A DNA stretch of 36,152 nt from Dickeya dianthicola NCPPB 453 (GTDB lineage Bacteria > Pseudomonadota > Gammaproteobacteria > Enterobacterales > Enterobacteriaceae): assembly GCF_000365305.1 (NCBI RefSeq), contig NZ_CM001841.1:201941-238092 (forward strand), read 5' to 3'. Positions 23,087 through 34,269 of the stretch are shown here, piece by piece. The position numbers and the translations under genes were made by a program. The notes beneath the pieces are model-generated. The model was not told the DNA's origin and searched no databases. It was given only the letters and a program-made list of their open reading frames with translations. Each line of letters opens with the position of its first letter. Positions within the stretch are counted from its first letter, which is position 1.

Positions 23087-23865
23087 CAGTTGGCGGCCTC
23101 CGTGTGTTGCAGAAAGCCGGTGAGTGGGCTGGTGGCGCTGGCGATGCGCTGGCGGTTGCCCAGCCCGGCCTGATAGGCGATAGCCCCGGCGTCCACCGCC
23201 AGCCGGAAGGCGTGCGCCATCTGCACCGGGTCGCGCGCCACGGCGATAGCAGTGTTGACCAGTACCGCATCTGCGCCCAGTTCAATCGCTTCCGCCGCGT
23301 GGCTGGGCGCGCCGATGCCGGCGTCCACTACCACCGGCACCCGCGCCTGTTCGATGATGATGCGCAGGAAATCGCGCGTTTGCAGCCCCTGATTGGAGCC
23401 GATAGGCGCGCCCAGCGGCATCACCGCGGCGCAGCCGGCGTCTTCCAGCCGCTTACACAGCACCGGGTCGGCGCCGCAGTAGGGCAACACCACAAAGCCG
23501 TCTTTCACCAGTTGTTCAGCGGCTTTCAGGGTTTCCACCGGGTCGGGCAACAGGTATTTCATGTCCGGGTGGATTTCCAGCTTCACCCAGTGAGTGCCCA
23601 GCGCTTCGCGCGCCAGCCGGGCGGCGAACACCGCCTCGTCGGCGGTTTTGGCGCCGGAGGTATTCGGTAGCAGGTGTACGCCCAGTTCACGCAACGGCGC
23701 CAGAATGGCATCGCCGCCGCCTTTCAAATCCACACGTTTCATCGCTAGTGTGACCAGTTGTGAGCCCGAGGCGTGCAGGGCGTCCTGCATCAGTCGCGCG
23801 CTGGCGAATTTTCCGGTCCCGGTTAATAACCGGGAGGTAAAAGTGGTATCTGCAATCTTCAGCAT
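23086..23865 (-). CDS. thiG: Thiazole synthase ThiG
   Basis: ThiG condenses 1-deoxy-D-xylulose 5-phosphate, dehydroglycine and sulfur from ThiS thiocarboxylate into thiazole phosphate. The 259-aa product has the TIM-barrel motifs [19 protein letters not shown] (with the Schiff-base lysine region), [34 protein letters not shown] and [13 protein letters not shown]. The ATG at 23865 (MLKIADTTF) matches the family; the frame continues upstream inside thiS. The gene lies 1 bp after thiS, whose stop it nearly touches, with the GGAGG of its Shine-Dalgarno inside the thiS 3' end. Confidence 0.97.
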   Translation of the reverse strand: MLKIADTTFTSRLLTGTGKFASARLMQDALHASGSQLVTLAMKRVDLKGGGDAILAPLRELGVHLLPNTSGAKTADEAVFAARLAREALGTHWVKLEIHPDMKYLLPDPVETLKAAEQLVKDGFVVLPYCGADPVLCKRLEDAGCAAVMPLGAPIGSNQGLQTRDFLRIIIEQARVPVVVDAGIGAPSHAAEAIELGADAVLVNTAIAVARDPVQMAHAFRLAVDAGAIAYQAGLGNRQRIASATSPLTGFLQHTEAAN

Positions 23866-23866
23866 T

Positions 23867-24067
23867 TCAACCTCCTGCAATGGCTTGAAACAGCAAAATG
23901 TCATCACCGTCCCGCATGGCATGCTGCGCCCAGGCGTCGCGCGGGATGATGGTCTGATTGATGGCCAGCGCCGTGCCGGGTTGCAACCGCTCCAACTGGC
24001 CGAGCAACTGCGCCACGGTCAGCCCGTCCTGCAGTTCGATAACCTCGTCGTTAAGCCGGACCTTCAT
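23867..24067 (-). CDS. thiS: Sulfur carrier protein ThiS
   Basis: ThiS is a 66-aa ubiquitin-like sulfur carrier, the length found in E. coli. It ends with the required Gly-Gly (LLFQAIAGG), which ThiF adenylates and which then carries sulfur as a thiocarboxylate to ThiG. Start [12 protein letters not shown] at 24067 overlaps the thiF stop by 4 nt (ATGA). A longer frame to 24184 is only the shadow of thiF. Confidence 0.96.
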   Translation of the reverse strand: MKVRLNDEVIELQDGLTVAQLLGQLERLQPGTALAINQTIIPRDAWAQHAMRDGDDILLFQAIAGG

Positions 24068-24813
24068 GCCTGTCCTCCGCATACCGGGCAAGCGAGCGAG
24101 CGCGTCAGTTGCAACGTGGTCCACTGTTGCTGGCGCGCATCGAACAACCGCAGTTTGCCGTCCAGCGGCGAGGGTAAACCGCACAGCAGCTTGATCGCTT
24201 CCAGCGCCTGCAATGTGCCCATCACGCCGACCACCGGGCCGAGTACGCCGGCGGTGCGGCAGTTGCGCTGCGGTTCGCTGGCGTCTGGGTAGAGACAGGC
24301 GTAGCAGCCGTGCGGGTAAGGCGGCGTCAGTACCAGCAACTGGCCGCTGAAGCCCACGGCGCTGGCGCTGATCAGCGGTTTTTGCGCCGCGACGCAGGCG
24401 GCGTTGACCGCGTGGCGGGTCGCCATGTTGTCGCAGCAGTCCAGCACCAGATCGGCTTGCGCCACCGCCTTCTCAAGCGACTCGCCTGCCAGCCGGGTGG
24501 TCAGAGCCACGGTCTTCACCAGCGGATTGACGGCTTGCAGCGCGTGACGGGCCAGCACCGCTTTGGGGCGAGCAAGGTCGGCGCTGCGGTAGAGAATCTG
24601 GCGTTGCAGATTGGAGATGTGCAGAGTGTCGTGGTCCGCCAGCAACAGCGTGCCGACGCCGGCCGCCGCCAGATAGAGCGCAGCCGGCGAGCCCAGCCCG
24701 CCCAGCCCCACCAGCAGCACCCGGGACGCCGCCAGTTTCTGTTGCCCTTCCTGAGCGATGTCTTCCAGCAGCAACTGGCGGCTGTAGCGCATAAATGCCT
24801 GATCATCGAGCAT
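24064..24813 (-). CDS. thiF: ThiS adenylyltransferase ThiF
   Basis: ThiF is the E1-like enzyme that adenylates the ThiS C-terminus. The 249-aa protein (start MLDDQAFMRYSRQ at 24813; the frame opens 7 codons earlier inside thiE) has the nucleotide-binding glycine motif LVGLGGLGSPAALYLA, LDCCDNMATR, and zinc-type cysteine pairs (CYAC near residue 170 and CPVC near the end). The catalytic cysteine region RNCRTAGVLGPVVGVMG is intact. It lies between thiE (1 bp apart) and thiS (4-nt overlap). Confidence 0.96.
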   Translation of the reverse strand: MLDDQAFMRYSRQLLLEDIAQEGQQKLAASRVLLVGLGGLGSPAALYLAAAGVGTLLLADHDTLHISNLQRQILYRSADLARPKAVLARHALQAVNPLVKTVALTTRLAGESLEKAVAQADLVLDCCDNMATRHAVNAACVAAQKPLISASAVGFSGQLLVLTPPYPHGCYACLYPDASEPQRNCRTAGVLGPVVGVMGTLQALEAIKLLCGLPSPLDGKLRLFDARQQQWTTLQLTRSLACPVCGGQA

Positions 24814-24814
24814 G

Positions 24815-25449
24815 TTACGCCTCCCGCCCTTCAATTAAGCGCAGTAGCGTCGCGGTGGCGGCGCGCCAGTCCGCCGCTTGCGTGATGTCGCTGACCACGG
24901 CAATGCCGCCGACGCCGGTTTCCAGCACCGCCGGCGCCCGGTCAATGCTGATGCCGCCGATGGCGACGGTGGGAAAGCGCCCGGCCAGTTGCTGCACCTG
25001 ACGCGTCAGCGCAGCCAGCCCCTGTGGTGTGGACGGCATCGCTTTGGTTTGGGTGGGAAAGATATGGCCCAGCGCGATATAAGACGGCGAGATGGCGACG
25101 GCGCGCGCCAGTTCGGCGGTGTCATGGGTAGAGACGCCCAGACGCAGACCGGCGGCGTGAATCGCGCCCAGATCGGCAGTATCGAGATCCTCCTGCCCCA
25201 GATGTACGCCGTACGCCTGATGTTTCACCGCCAGTTGCCAGTAGTCGTTGATGAACAGCCGGGCCTGATAGCGGCGGCCAAGCGCGATAGCCCGGATGAT
25301 GTCAGGCTCGGCCTGGTCTGCCGGCTGGTCCTTAATGCGTAGCTGGATGGTATGGACGCCCGCTCCGAGCAAGCGTTCGATCCACTCCACGCTATCGACC
25401 ACCGGATAGAGCCCCAGCTGTGCATCGGTGGTGGGAAACGCACGGTTCA

Positions 25450-25450
<1 letters not shown>
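24815..25450 (-). CDS. thiE: Thiamine phosphate synthase ThiE
   Basis: ThiE joins HMP pyrophosphate and thiazole phosphate to thiamine monophosphate. The 211-aa length equals E. coli ThiE. Visible family motifs are [23 protein letters not shown] (pyrophosphate side), [39 protein letters not shown] and VAIGGIS. It shares one base with thiC (TGATG), giving tight translational coupling within the operon. Confidence 0.97.
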
Positions 25451-27668
<2,218 letters not shown>

Positions 27669-27710
27669 CAAGATATCGCCCTTTCGCGGGGCGAACTACA
27701 ACACCGACAC

Positions 27711-27738
27711 TCTATGCGCTGTGACGGTGTGCCGTCAA
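27711..27738 (-). promoter_or_regulatory. Candidate thiC promoter
   Basis: On the minus strand TTGACG (plus 27733-27738) and CATAGA (plus 27711-27716) are 16 bp apart. The -35 is five of six to consensus, the -10 only three of six. It lies between the rsd stop and the riboswitch, which would leave a start just upstream of the aptamer. Confidence 0.45.
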
Positions 27739-27739
27739 T

Positions 27740-27773
27740 GATCTAACATCAGCCGGGATCTAACATCAGCCGG
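27740..27773. repeat. Exact 17-bp tandem duplication at the end of rsd
   Basis: GATCTAACATCAGCCGG is present at 27740-27756 and again, without any gap or mismatch, at 27757-27773. On the minus strand the copies cover the last codons and stop of rsd and lie 2 bp from the candidate thiC -35. Confidence 0.95.
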
Positions 27774-28201
27774 ATCAGGCTGTCTTCCAGGGTGAAGCGC
27801 ATTGCCAATGCTTCACCCACGCCGGATAATGTCCGGCGGAATTCCTGGCTGTCGACGGGCTCGATGAAAAACGCCAGATGGCTGTCGTAAATATCCATAA
27901 TTTGCTGGGTGTTGCTGCGCAGCGCGACGTCAAAGTGCGACGCCTGCGTCAGCTTTCTGTCGTTGCGCATGGTGTTTTCCTGCAACATGCGCTCATAAAC
28001 ATGGAAATGACCGACGGACAGATAGTCAACCAGATGATGGCAAAATTCATCCAGCGTCCGTGCTTCCGGTATTTTCCCTGTCTGAATACTGAGCAGGTGG
28101 TAGTAGGCCAGCAAGAGATGTTTACGGGCCAGCAACCACTGATCGATCAAGATGTAATTGCCGCCAACGTTCTCCGTCAGACGTTGTAACTGTTTCAGCA
28201 T
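27749..28201 (-). CDS. rsd: Anti-sigma-70 factor Rsd
   Basis: Rsd sequesters sigma-70 in stationary phase, favouring alternative sigma factors; in E. coli it also links HPr to SpoT. The 150-aa helical protein keeps the family pattern RKHLLLAYYHLLSI, LDEFCHHLVDYLSVGHFHVYERML and NTQQIMDIYDSHL. It is a little shorter than E. coli Rsd (158 aa): the end reads RLMLDPG, and the last residues and stop are set by a 17-bp tandem duplication. With a single copy the frame would end at LDH a few codons away, so function is probably unaffected. It lies upstream of thiC on the same strand and divergent from nudC, as in E. coli. Confidence 0.94.
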   Translation of the reverse strand: MLKQLQRLTENVGGNYILIDQWLLARKHLLLAYYHLLSIQTGKIPEARTLDEFCHHLVDYLSVGHFHVYERMLQENTMRNDRKLTQASHFDVALRSNTQQIMDIYDSHLAFFIEPVDSQEFRRTLSGVGEALAMRFTLEDSLIRLMLDPG

Positions 28202-28306
28202 GGCTGACTCCGGGTATTGATAGGATGATGACGGTTAGGCGTATCATTATTTATAACCATAGTCGTAAAATGCCAATCTGGTAATAAGCGGGGGGCAATA
28301 AAAGAG

Positions 28307-29080
28307 ATGGAAGTGACGCTGAAGGGTGAAGAAAGCGGATGGTGGGTAGTGTATCACCACCATCAGATCTGGCTGCCTCAGGGCGAGTTACCGCAGGGAA
28401 CGGCGGCGCAGTGGCAGTTGCAGCGGCAGTCCGCCCGCCAGATTGGCGAGTGGCAGGGAGAACCGGTATGGCTGGTGCTGCAGGATAAGACGAGCGACAT
28501 GGGCTCGGTGCGTCAACTGCTGGGGCAGGATGCCGGGCTGTTCCAGTTGGCGGGTCGTGCGGTGCAACTGGCGGAATTCTACCGTTCGCACCGATTTTGC
28601 GGTTACTGCGGCCATGAAATGTCGGTCAGCACCACTGAATTAGCCTGCCTGTGCCCGCACTGTAAAGAGCGTTACTACCCGCAGATAGCCCCCTGCGTGA
28701 TTGTGGCGATTCGCCGCCACGACAAGATTCTGCTGGCGCAGCACCTGCGCCACAAAGGCAACATGTACACAACGCTGGCCGGTTTTGTGGAAGTGGGGGA
28801 AACCCTGGAACAGGCGGTGGCGCGGGAAGTGATGGAAGAGAGCAATATCCGCGTCAGGAACCTGCGTTACGTCAGTTCCCAGCCCTGGCCGTTCCCGCAT
28901 TCGCTGATGATGGCGTTCATGGCCGACTACGACGGGGGCGAGGTGAAAGCTGACCCGTCCGAACTGCGGGATGCCGACTGGTTCCGTTATGATCGCTTGC
29001 CGGAATTGCCGCCGCCGGGTACGGTAGCCCGACGTCTGATTGAAGACACGGTAGTACTGTGCCGCGAAGCCGATCGCTGA
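28307..29080 (+). CDS. nudC: NAD(H) pyrophosphatase / NAD-cap RNA decapping enzyme NudC
   Basis: NudC hydrolyses NAD(H) and removes NAD caps from RNA 5' ends. The 257-aa protein has the zinc ribbon FCGYCGHEM...[13 protein letters not shown] (four cysteines near residues 98-119), the Nudix box from [20 protein letters not shown], and the NudC-specific [11 protein letters not shown] motif just after it. One oddity: the Nudix box ends EESNI where the usual consensus has EExGx (E. coli EESGI); the catalytic glutamates are present. It is divergent from rsd and 55 bp upstream of hemE. Confidence 0.96.
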   Translation: MEVTLKGEESGWWVVYHHHQIWLPQGELPQGTAAQWQLQRQSARQIGEWQGEPVWLVLQDKTSDMGSVRQLLGQDAGLFQLAGRAVQLAEFYRSHRFCGYCGHEMSVSTTELACLCPHCKERYYPQIAPCVIVAIRRHDKILLAQHLRHKGNMYTTLAGFVEVGETLEQAVAREVMEESNIRVRNLRYVSSQPWPFPHSLMMAFMADYDGGEVKADPSELRDADWFRYDRLPELPPPGTVARRLIEDTVVLCREADR

Positions 29081-29135
29081 TCGGCCATTGCCAGCGACAA
29101 TCATGCCTGCACGCAGGCGTTACAAGGAAAAGACC

Positions 29136-30209
29136 ATGACTGATCTGAAAAACGATCGCTATTTGCGTGCGCTGCTGCGCCAGCCAGTGGATATCACCCC
29201 GGTATGGATGATGCGTCAGGCTGGGCGTTACCTGCCGGAATACCGCGCGACCCGTTCGCAAGCCGGCGATTTTATGTCGCTGTGCAAGAATGCCGAACTG
29301 GCCTGCGAAGTCACGTTACAGCCGCTGCGACGTTACAACCTGGATGCCGCCATCCTGTTTTCCGATATTCTCACCGTGCCGGACGCTATGGGGCTGGGGC
29401 TGTATTTTGAAGCCGGCGAAGGGCCGCGTTTCACGTCGCCGGTGACCTGTCATGCCGACGTGGAAAAGCTGGCGGTGCCGGATCCGGAACTGGAGCTCGG
29501 CTACGTAATGAACGCGGTGCGGACGATTCGCCGCAATCTGGCGGGCGCGGTGCCGCTGATTGGTTTTTCCGGCAGCCCGTGGACGCTGGCGACCTATATG
29601 GTGGAAGGCGGCAGCAGCAAAGCCTTCACCGTAATCAAAAAGATGATGTTTGCCGAGCCGCGCACGCTGCATCTGTTGCTGGACAAGCTGGCGGACAGCG
29701 TGACGCTCTACCTTAACGCCCAGATTCGGGCCGGCGCGCAGGCGGTGATGATTTTCGACACCTGGGGCGGCGCGCTGAGCGGCGCTGATTACCGCGAATT
29801 CTCGCTGCATTACATGCACAAGATTGTCGATGGTCTGCAGCGTGAAAACGACGGTCGCCGGGTGCCGGTCACGCTGTTCACCAAAGGCGGCGGCCAGTGG
29901 CTGGAAGCGATGGCGGATACCGGCTGCGACGCGCTGGGGCTGGACTGGACCACTGATATTGCCGACGCGCGCCGTCGCGTCGGGGACAGGGTGGCGTTGC
30001 AGGGCAACATGGACCCGTCGATGCTGTATGCGCCGCCAGCCCGGATCGAGCAGGAAGTCGCCACCATTCTGGCCGGGTTCGGCGCCGGCAATGGCCATGT
30101 GTTTAACCTGGGGCACGGCATCCATCAGGATGTGCCGCCGGAACATGCCGGCGCTTTCGTCGAGGCGGTACACCGCTTATCCGCGCCGTATCATCAGGAC
30201 CTCGCCTGA
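29136..30209 (+). CDS. hemE: Uroporphyrinogen decarboxylase HemE
   Basis: HemE decarboxylates the four acetate groups of uroporphyrinogen III to give coproporphyrinogen III in heme synthesis. The 357-aa product (354 in E. coli) shows the N-terminal signature [33 protein letters not shown] with the catalytic aspartate, [17 protein letters not shown] and [11 protein letters not shown]. The ATG at 29136 follows CAAGGAAAAG; upstream frame to 29088 has no family match. Its TGA overlaps the nfi ATG by one base. Confidence 0.97.
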   Translation: MTDLKNDRYLRALLRQPVDITPVWMMRQAGRYLPEYRATRSQAGDFMSLCKNAELACEVTLQPLRRYNLDAAILFSDILTVPDAMGLGLYFEAGEGPRFTSPVTCHADVEKLAVPDPELELGYVMNAVRTIRRNLAGAVPLIGFSGSPWTLATYMVEGGSSKAFTVIKKMMFAEPRTLHLLLDKLADSVTLYLNAQIRAGAQAVMIFDTWGGALSGADYREFSLHYMHKIVDGLQRENDGRRVPVTLFTKGGGQWLEAMADTGCDALGLDWTTDIADARRRVGDRVALQGNMDPSMLYAPPARIEQEVATILAGFGAGNGHVFNLGHGIHQDVPPEHAGAFVEAVHRLSAPYHQDLA

Positions 30210-30883
30210 TGGATATGCAGGCGCTGCGCGAAGAACAACGCGGCAAAGCCACTCAGGTGGTGCGTCACGATGATATGCCTTTTGAGCAGCCGACGCTGAT
30301 CGCCGGCGCCGATGTCGGTTTCGAACAGGACGGCGCGGTAACCCGCGCCGCACTGGCCGTGCTGGCCTATCCGTCGCTGCAACTGGTGGAATACCAGATT
30401 GCGCGTATTCCGACTATCATGCCTTATATCCCCGGTTTCCTGTCGTTTCGCGAATACCCGGCTCTGCTGGCGGCGTGGGAACAGTTGCAGCACCGGCCGG
30501 ATTTGCTGTTTGTCGATGGGCATGGCGTGTCCCATCCCCGCCGTCTGGGCGTTGCCAGCCATTTCGGCTTGCTGGTCAACGTGCCGACTATCGGCGTCGC
30601 CAAGCGCCGCCTGTGCGGGCAGTTTGCGCCGCTGGCGGATGCTGTGGGCAGCCGTCAGCCGTTGTTGGACGGTGACGAACAGATCGGTTGGGTATGGCGC
30701 AGCAAGGCTCGTTGCAATCCGCTGTTTGTTTCCACCGGCCACCGTATCGGCGTGGACAGCGCGCTGCAGTGGGTGATGCGTTGCATGAACGGGTATCGCC
30801 TGCCGGAGCCCACCCGCTGGGCGGATGCGGCGGCGTCCAATCGTCCGGCATTTCAGCGCTGGCAACGTCAGGCCGGCCTGTAG
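30209..30883 (+). CDS. nfi: Endonuclease V (deoxyinosine 3' endonuclease)
   Basis: Endonuclease V nicks DNA one nucleotide 3' of deoxyinosine and related lesions. The 224-aa protein carries the catalytic aspartate (Asp35 in [10 protein letters not shown]), the FREYPALL glutamate and [20 protein letters not shown] with the second metal-binding aspartate, plus [11 protein letters not shown]. It is translationally coupled to hemE through TGATG. The same hemE-nfi pair occurs in E. coli. Confidence 0.96.
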   Translation: MDMQALREEQRGKATQVVRHDDMPFEQPTLIAGADVGFEQDGAVTRAALAVLAYPSLQLVEYQIARIPTIMPYIPGFLSFREYPALLAAWEQLQHRPDLLFVDGHGVSHPRRLGVASHFGLLVNVPTIGVAKRRLCGQFAPLADAVGSRQPLLDGDEQIGWVWRSKARCNPLFVSTGHRIGVDSALQWVMRCMNGYRLPEPTRWADAAASNRPAFQRWQRQAGL

Positions 30884-30974
30884 GATAATGCCGGGCAGGA
30901 AACTTTAGGAATTCAGGTATATGGCGGTTTGGCGATTGTCGTTACACTGCCGCCTATTATTATTGAGATAAACG

Positions 30975-31565
30975 ATGTTACGTAACCCCATTCATTTGCG
31001 TTTGGAAAAGCTGACAAGCTGGCAGCATGTCACCTTTATGGCTTGCCTGTGTGAGCGTATGTACCCCAACTACTATGAGTTCTGTCAGCAGACCGGTTTT
31101 GGGGATGCGCAGCTTTACCGGCGTATGCTGGATCTGGTGTGGGAAACGCTGGTGGTCAAAGATGCCAAGGTCAATTTCGACAGTCAGTTGGAAAAGTTGG
31201 AAGACGCGATCCCCGCCACAGACGATTACGACATTTATGGCGTATACCCGGCCATTGACGCTTGCGTTGCTCTGAGCGAGCTGCTGCATTCGCGTTTGAG
31301 CGGTGAAACGCTGGAACATGCGGTCGCCATCAGCGAAACCTCGATCCGCACCGTAGCGATGCTGGAGATGACGCAGGCGGGCCGGGAAATGACCGATGAA
31401 GAACTGAAGGTTGTGCCTGCTGTTGAAGAAGAATGGGACATCCAGTGGGAGATTTTCCGCCTGCTGGCCGACTGCGAAGAACGCGATGTTGAGCTGATAA
31501 AAGGCCTGCGCGCCGACCTGCGCGAGAGCGGAATTAGTAACATTGGGCTAAATTTGTATCAATAA
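30975..31565 (+). CDS. yjaG: DUF416 family protein YjaG
   Basis: A 196-aa cytoplasmic acidic protein, identical in length and nearly colinear with E. coli YjaG (RLEKLTSWQHVTFMACLCERMYPNY at the start, TLEHAVAISETSI in the middle, ELIKGLRADLRESG near the end). No signal peptide, membrane segment or catalytic motif is visible; the function is not established. It lies 91 bp after nfi and before hupA, as in E. coli, with a weak terminator hairpin downstream. Confidence 0.93.
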   Translation: MLRNPIHLRLEKLTSWQHVTFMACLCERMYPNYYEFCQQTGFGDAQLYRRMLDLVWETLVVKDAKVNFDSQLEKLEDAIPATDDYDIYGVYPAIDACVALSELLHSRLSGETLEHAVAISETSIRTVAMLEMTQAGREMTDEELKVVPAVEEEWDIQWEIFRLLADCEERDVELIKGLRADLRESGISNIGLNLYQ

Positions 31566-31584
31566 CGCGATAAAACGTGATTTA

Positions 31585-31606
31585 AGGCCTGAAATGGCCT
31601 GTCTTT
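31585..31606 (+). terminator. Weak terminator after yjaG
   Basis: AGGCC (31585-31589), loop TGAAAT and GGCCT (31596-31600) are followed by GTCTTT. The stem is short. Confidence 0.45.
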
Positions 31607-31695
31607 AGGCTTCACATCCGCACCCTGTCTGGTCTACATTTGGGGGGCGTAATAAAAGTGGCTATCGGTGCGTGTATGCAGGAGAGTGCCACTAC

Positions 31696-31816
31696 ACCCT
31701 AAATAATTCGAGTTGCAGGAAGGCGGCGACGCAGCGAATCCCCGTGAGCTTACTTGAGTAAGTGAATGGGGTGAGCGAGGAAAGCCAACGCGCTTGTGGC
31801 TCGAAGTATGATGGGA
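31696..31816. repeat. ERIC (IRU) intergenic repeat
   Basis: This stretch of about 120 bp is an imperfect palindrome whose core, GCGAATCCCCGTGAGCTTAC followed by GAGTAAGTGAATGGGGTGAG, matches the ERIC consensus (GTGAATCCCC.GGAGCTTAC and AAGTAAGTGACTGGGGTGAGCG). The outer ends, ACCCTAAATAATTCGAG and TCGAAGTATGATGGG, are also roughly inverse. It fills much of the yjaG-hupA gap, ending 60 bp before hupA. I could not pick a convincing hupA promoter in the remaining sequence. Confidence 0.93.
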
Positions 31817-31876
31817 GATGGCATATCCGTCGCACTTGATGCTTAGCAAGCGATAAACACACTGTAAGGATAACTT

Positions 31877-32149
31877 ATGAATAAGACTCAACTGATTGAT
31901 GTAATTGCTGACAAAGCTGACCTTTCCAAGACCCAGGCTAAAGCTGCCCTGGAAGCTACTCTGGCGGCAATCACTGAGTCTCTGAAAGACGGTGATGCAG
32001 TACAATTAGTTGGTTTTGGCACTTTCAAAGTCAATCATCGTAATGAGCGCACTGGCCGCAACCCGCAGACTGGTAAAGAAATCAAAATTGCTGCCGCTAA
32101 CGTGCCTGCGTTTGTGTCCGGTAAGGCATTGAAAGACGCTGTAAAATAA
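31877..32149 (+). CDS. hupA: DNA-binding protein HU-alpha
   Basis: HU is an abundant nucleoid protein that bends DNA and binds it without strict sequence preference. The 90-aa product is nearly identical to E. coli HU-alpha: [20 protein letters not shown], the core [10 protein letters not shown] and the beta-arm with the signature [16 protein letters not shown], ending [18 protein letters not shown] Shine-Dalgarno precedes the ATG. It is followed by a strong terminator that lies inside the next reading frame. Confidence 0.98.
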   Translation: MNKTQLIDVIADKADLSKTQAKAALEATLAAITESLKDGDAVQLVGFGTFKVNHRNERTGRNPQTGKEIKIAAANVPAFVSGKALKDAVK

Positions 32150-32153
32150 GCGC

Positions 32154-32882
32154 ATGCTGATACAAGGTTTAAGCAGAGGGGCGATTTCGCCCCTTTTGCT
32201 TTTTTTCAGGCGGTACATCCGCTTCGCCGCTCCGGCGCTGGTGTGCTGGCTGAGCGCCTGTAGCTCTTCTACGCCGTCGTCCGCCGTGTACGCCAGCGGC
32301 TATCTGGCCGATAGCGGCGTGGTGCGGTTGTGGCGTAAAGACGATACGCAGCAGCATCTCACTACGCTGGTGACCGCTCTGAGTCCGCTACAAGGACAGG
32401 ATGCCCGGATTACCCGTTACCGCTTCCAGCAGGGCGCGTTGCGTGAGGTCCAGCAGACTTATTCTGCATCGGCGCACGAATCTGCGTCGGCGCGCGAAGA
32501 AATCAGGCTGCGTTTTGATCAGGCGGGAACGGTCAGTTACATGCAGCGCCAGTTGCCGGACCGGCGGGAATCGCTGTCGGAAGACGAGATAGCCTTGTAC
32601 CAGTTTGATGCACGACGTTTACTGGCGCTGAGTGATTCCCTGCGTGCGGGTAAGGTGTCACTGATGCAAGGGCGCTGGAATGCCGGGCAGGTGACCACGT
32701 GCGACGGACAAACGGTGCGCCCGGATCTGGACCGCGCTTCGCTGGCCTGGATCGCACAGCGAGCCGAACGAACTGCCGAACCGCTCAATGCTGCCTGGCT
32801 GGTGTCGCCGGAAGGTACGCAATTGTTGCAGGTGGCGGAGGCGGATTTCTGTCGCTGGGAGCCAACAGCCGAAGCGTGGTAG
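32154..32882 (+). CDS. yjaH: DUF1481 lipoprotein YjaH
   Basis: A predicted lipoprotein of unknown function at the E. coli yjaH position. The lipobox is LSAC (LVCWLSACSS), with the modified cysteine near residue 36; the mature part (YASGYLADSGVVRLWRKDDT, then REEIRLRFDQAGTVSYMQRQLPDRR) resembles DUF1481 proteins. The start is uncertain. The only ATG in frame (32154) lies upstream of the hupA terminator, which would then be translated as SRGAISPLLLFF. A start at a TTG near 32196 would give a shorter, better-proportioned signal peptide. The protein probably sits in the envelope and has no evident partner among its neighbours. Confidence 0.8.
   Translation: MLIQGLSRGAISPLLLFFRRYIRFAAPALVCWLSACSSSTPSSAVYASGYLADSGVVRLWRKDDTQQHLTTLVTALSPLQGQDARITRYRFQQGALREVQQTYSASAHESASAREEIRLRFDQAGTVSYMQRQLPDRRESLSEDEIALYQFDARRLLALSDSLRAGKVSLMQGRWNAGQVTTCDGQTVRPDLDRASLAWIAQRAERTAEPLNAAWLVSPEGTQLLQVAEADFCRWEPTAEAW
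32178..32206 (+). terminator. hupA terminator
   Basis: GGGGCGA (32178-32184) pairs with TCGCCCC (32187-32193) and is followed by TTTTGC and seven T (32200-32206). It overlaps the 5' end of the yjaH frame as opened at 32154. Confidence 0.9.
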
Positions 32883-32911
32883 TCAGGGAAGAATATGAAC
32901 GGTAAACAAGA

Positions 32912-32947
32912 AACAAGGGGCCAGCCGGTCAGGCATGACCCCTTGTT
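32912..32947. terminator. Terminator between convergent yjaH and purD
   Basis: AACAAGGGG (32912-32920) and CCCCTTGTT (32939-32947) form a perfect 9-bp stem with an 18-nt loop. On the minus strand a T-rich tail (TTCTTGTTT) follows, favouring a role at the end of purHD. Confidence 0.55.
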
Positions 32948-32964
32948 GGGTCTGAACGCTATCG

Positions 32965-34254
32965 TCAGGCTTGCTGCTCGCGTGCGATGGCGCGATAGCC
33001 AATGTCGCTGCGGTAGAAACTGCCTTCCCAACGGATAGGCTTGGCCAGCTCGTAGGCGCGTTGCTGCGCTTCGGCTACGCTGTGGCCCAGCGCCGTCACG
33101 CACAACACGCGCCCGCCGTTGGTCACCACGTCAGCGCCATTCAGTTTGGTGCCGGCATGGAATACTTTACCATCGGCTGCATCCTGCGTCGGCAGCCCCG
33201 AAATCACGTCGCCATTACGGTAATCAGCCGGGTAGCCGCCCGCCGCCAACACCACGCCCAGTGACGGACGTGGGTCCCAGTCAGAGGTTTTCTCATCCAG
33301 TTTGCCGTCGCAAGCCGCCAGACACAGTTCTACCAGATCGGATTTCAGGCGCAGCATGATCGGCTGAGTTTCCGGATCGCCGAAACGGCAGTTGAATTCG
33401 ATCACCTTCGGCTGGCCGTCTGGGGAAATCATCAGGCCCGCGTACAGGAATCCGGTATAGACATTGCCTTCAGCCGCCATGCCGCGCACGGTTGGCCAAA
33501 TAATCTGGTCCATTACCCGCTGGTGAACGTCATCCGTCACCACCGGCGCAGGCGAGTAAGCGCCCATGCCGCCAGTGTTTGGGCCGGTATCTTTGTCGCC
33601 TACGCGTTTGTGATCCTGGCTGGTGGCCATCGGCAGCACGTGCTCGCCATCCACCATCACGATGAAGCTGGCTTCTTCGCCATCCAGAAAATCTTCGACC
33701 ACGATACGGTGACCGGCATCGCCAAACGCATTGCCTGCCAGCATATCGGTAGCGGCGTTTTCCGCTTCTTCCAGCGTCATGGCGACAATCACGCCTTTGC
33801 CGGCGGCCAGACCGTCCGCCTTAATGACGATAGGCGCACCTTTGCGGCGGATATAGGCCAGCGCCGGTTCGATTTCGGTGAAATTCTGGTATTCCGACGT
33901 TGGGATGTGTTGGCGGGCCAGAAAGTCCTTGGTAAAGGCTTTGGAGCCTTCCAGTTGCGCTGCCGCCTGCGTCGGGCCGAAAATCTTCAGACCGGCGGCG
34001 CGAAAGGCGTCGACCACGCCAATCACCAGCGGCGCTTCCGGGCCGACGATGGTCAGGCCGATGGCGTTCTGGCGGGCGAAGTCCAGCAGCGCCGGGATAT
34101 CGGTCGCGGCGATATTTACGTTCTCCAGCGCCGGCTCCAGTGCGGTGCCGGCATTACCCGGCGCAACGTAGACTTTGTCAGCCAGTGGCGACTGAGCGGC
34201 TTTCCAGGCCAGCGCGTGCTCGCGGCCGCCATTACCAATAATCAAAATATTCAT
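32965..34254 (-). CDS. purD: Phosphoribosylamine-glycine ligase PurD
   Basis: PurD joins phosphoribosylamine and glycine with ATP to form GAR, the second step of purine synthesis. The 429-aa protein is an ATP-grasp ligase: GNGGREHALAW at the N-terminus, VIKADGLAAGKGVIVA (about residues 142-157), GPNTGGMGAYSPAP and IEFNCRFGDPETQ. Two starts are 6 nt apart; 34254 gives the E. coli length and an 8-nt spacing from GGAG, whereas 34260 would be only 2 nt from it. It follows purH by 15 bp in the same operon. Confidence 0.97.
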   Translation of the reverse strand: MNILIIGNGGREHALAWKAAQSPLADKVYVAPGNAGTALEPALENVNIAATDIPALLDFARQNAIGLTIVGPEAPLVIGVVDAFRAAGLKIFGPTQAAAQLEGSKAFTKDFLARQHIPTSEYQNFTEIEPALAYIRRKGAPIVIKADGLAAGKGVIVAMTLEEAENAATDMLAGNAFGDAGHRIVVEDFLDGEEASFIVMVDGEHVLPMATSQDHKRVGDKDTGPNTGGMGAYSPAPVVTDDVHQRVMDQIIWPTVRGMAAEGNVYTGFLYAGLMISPDGQPKVIEFNCRFGDPETQPIMLRLKSDLVELCLAACDGKLDEKTSDWDPRPSLGVVLAAGGYPADYRNGDVISGLPTQDAADGKVFHAGTKLNGADVVTNGGRVLCVTALGHSVAEAQQRAYELAKPIRWEGSFYRSDIGYRAIAREQQA

Positions 34255-34269
34255 CGTCATAACTCCGGA

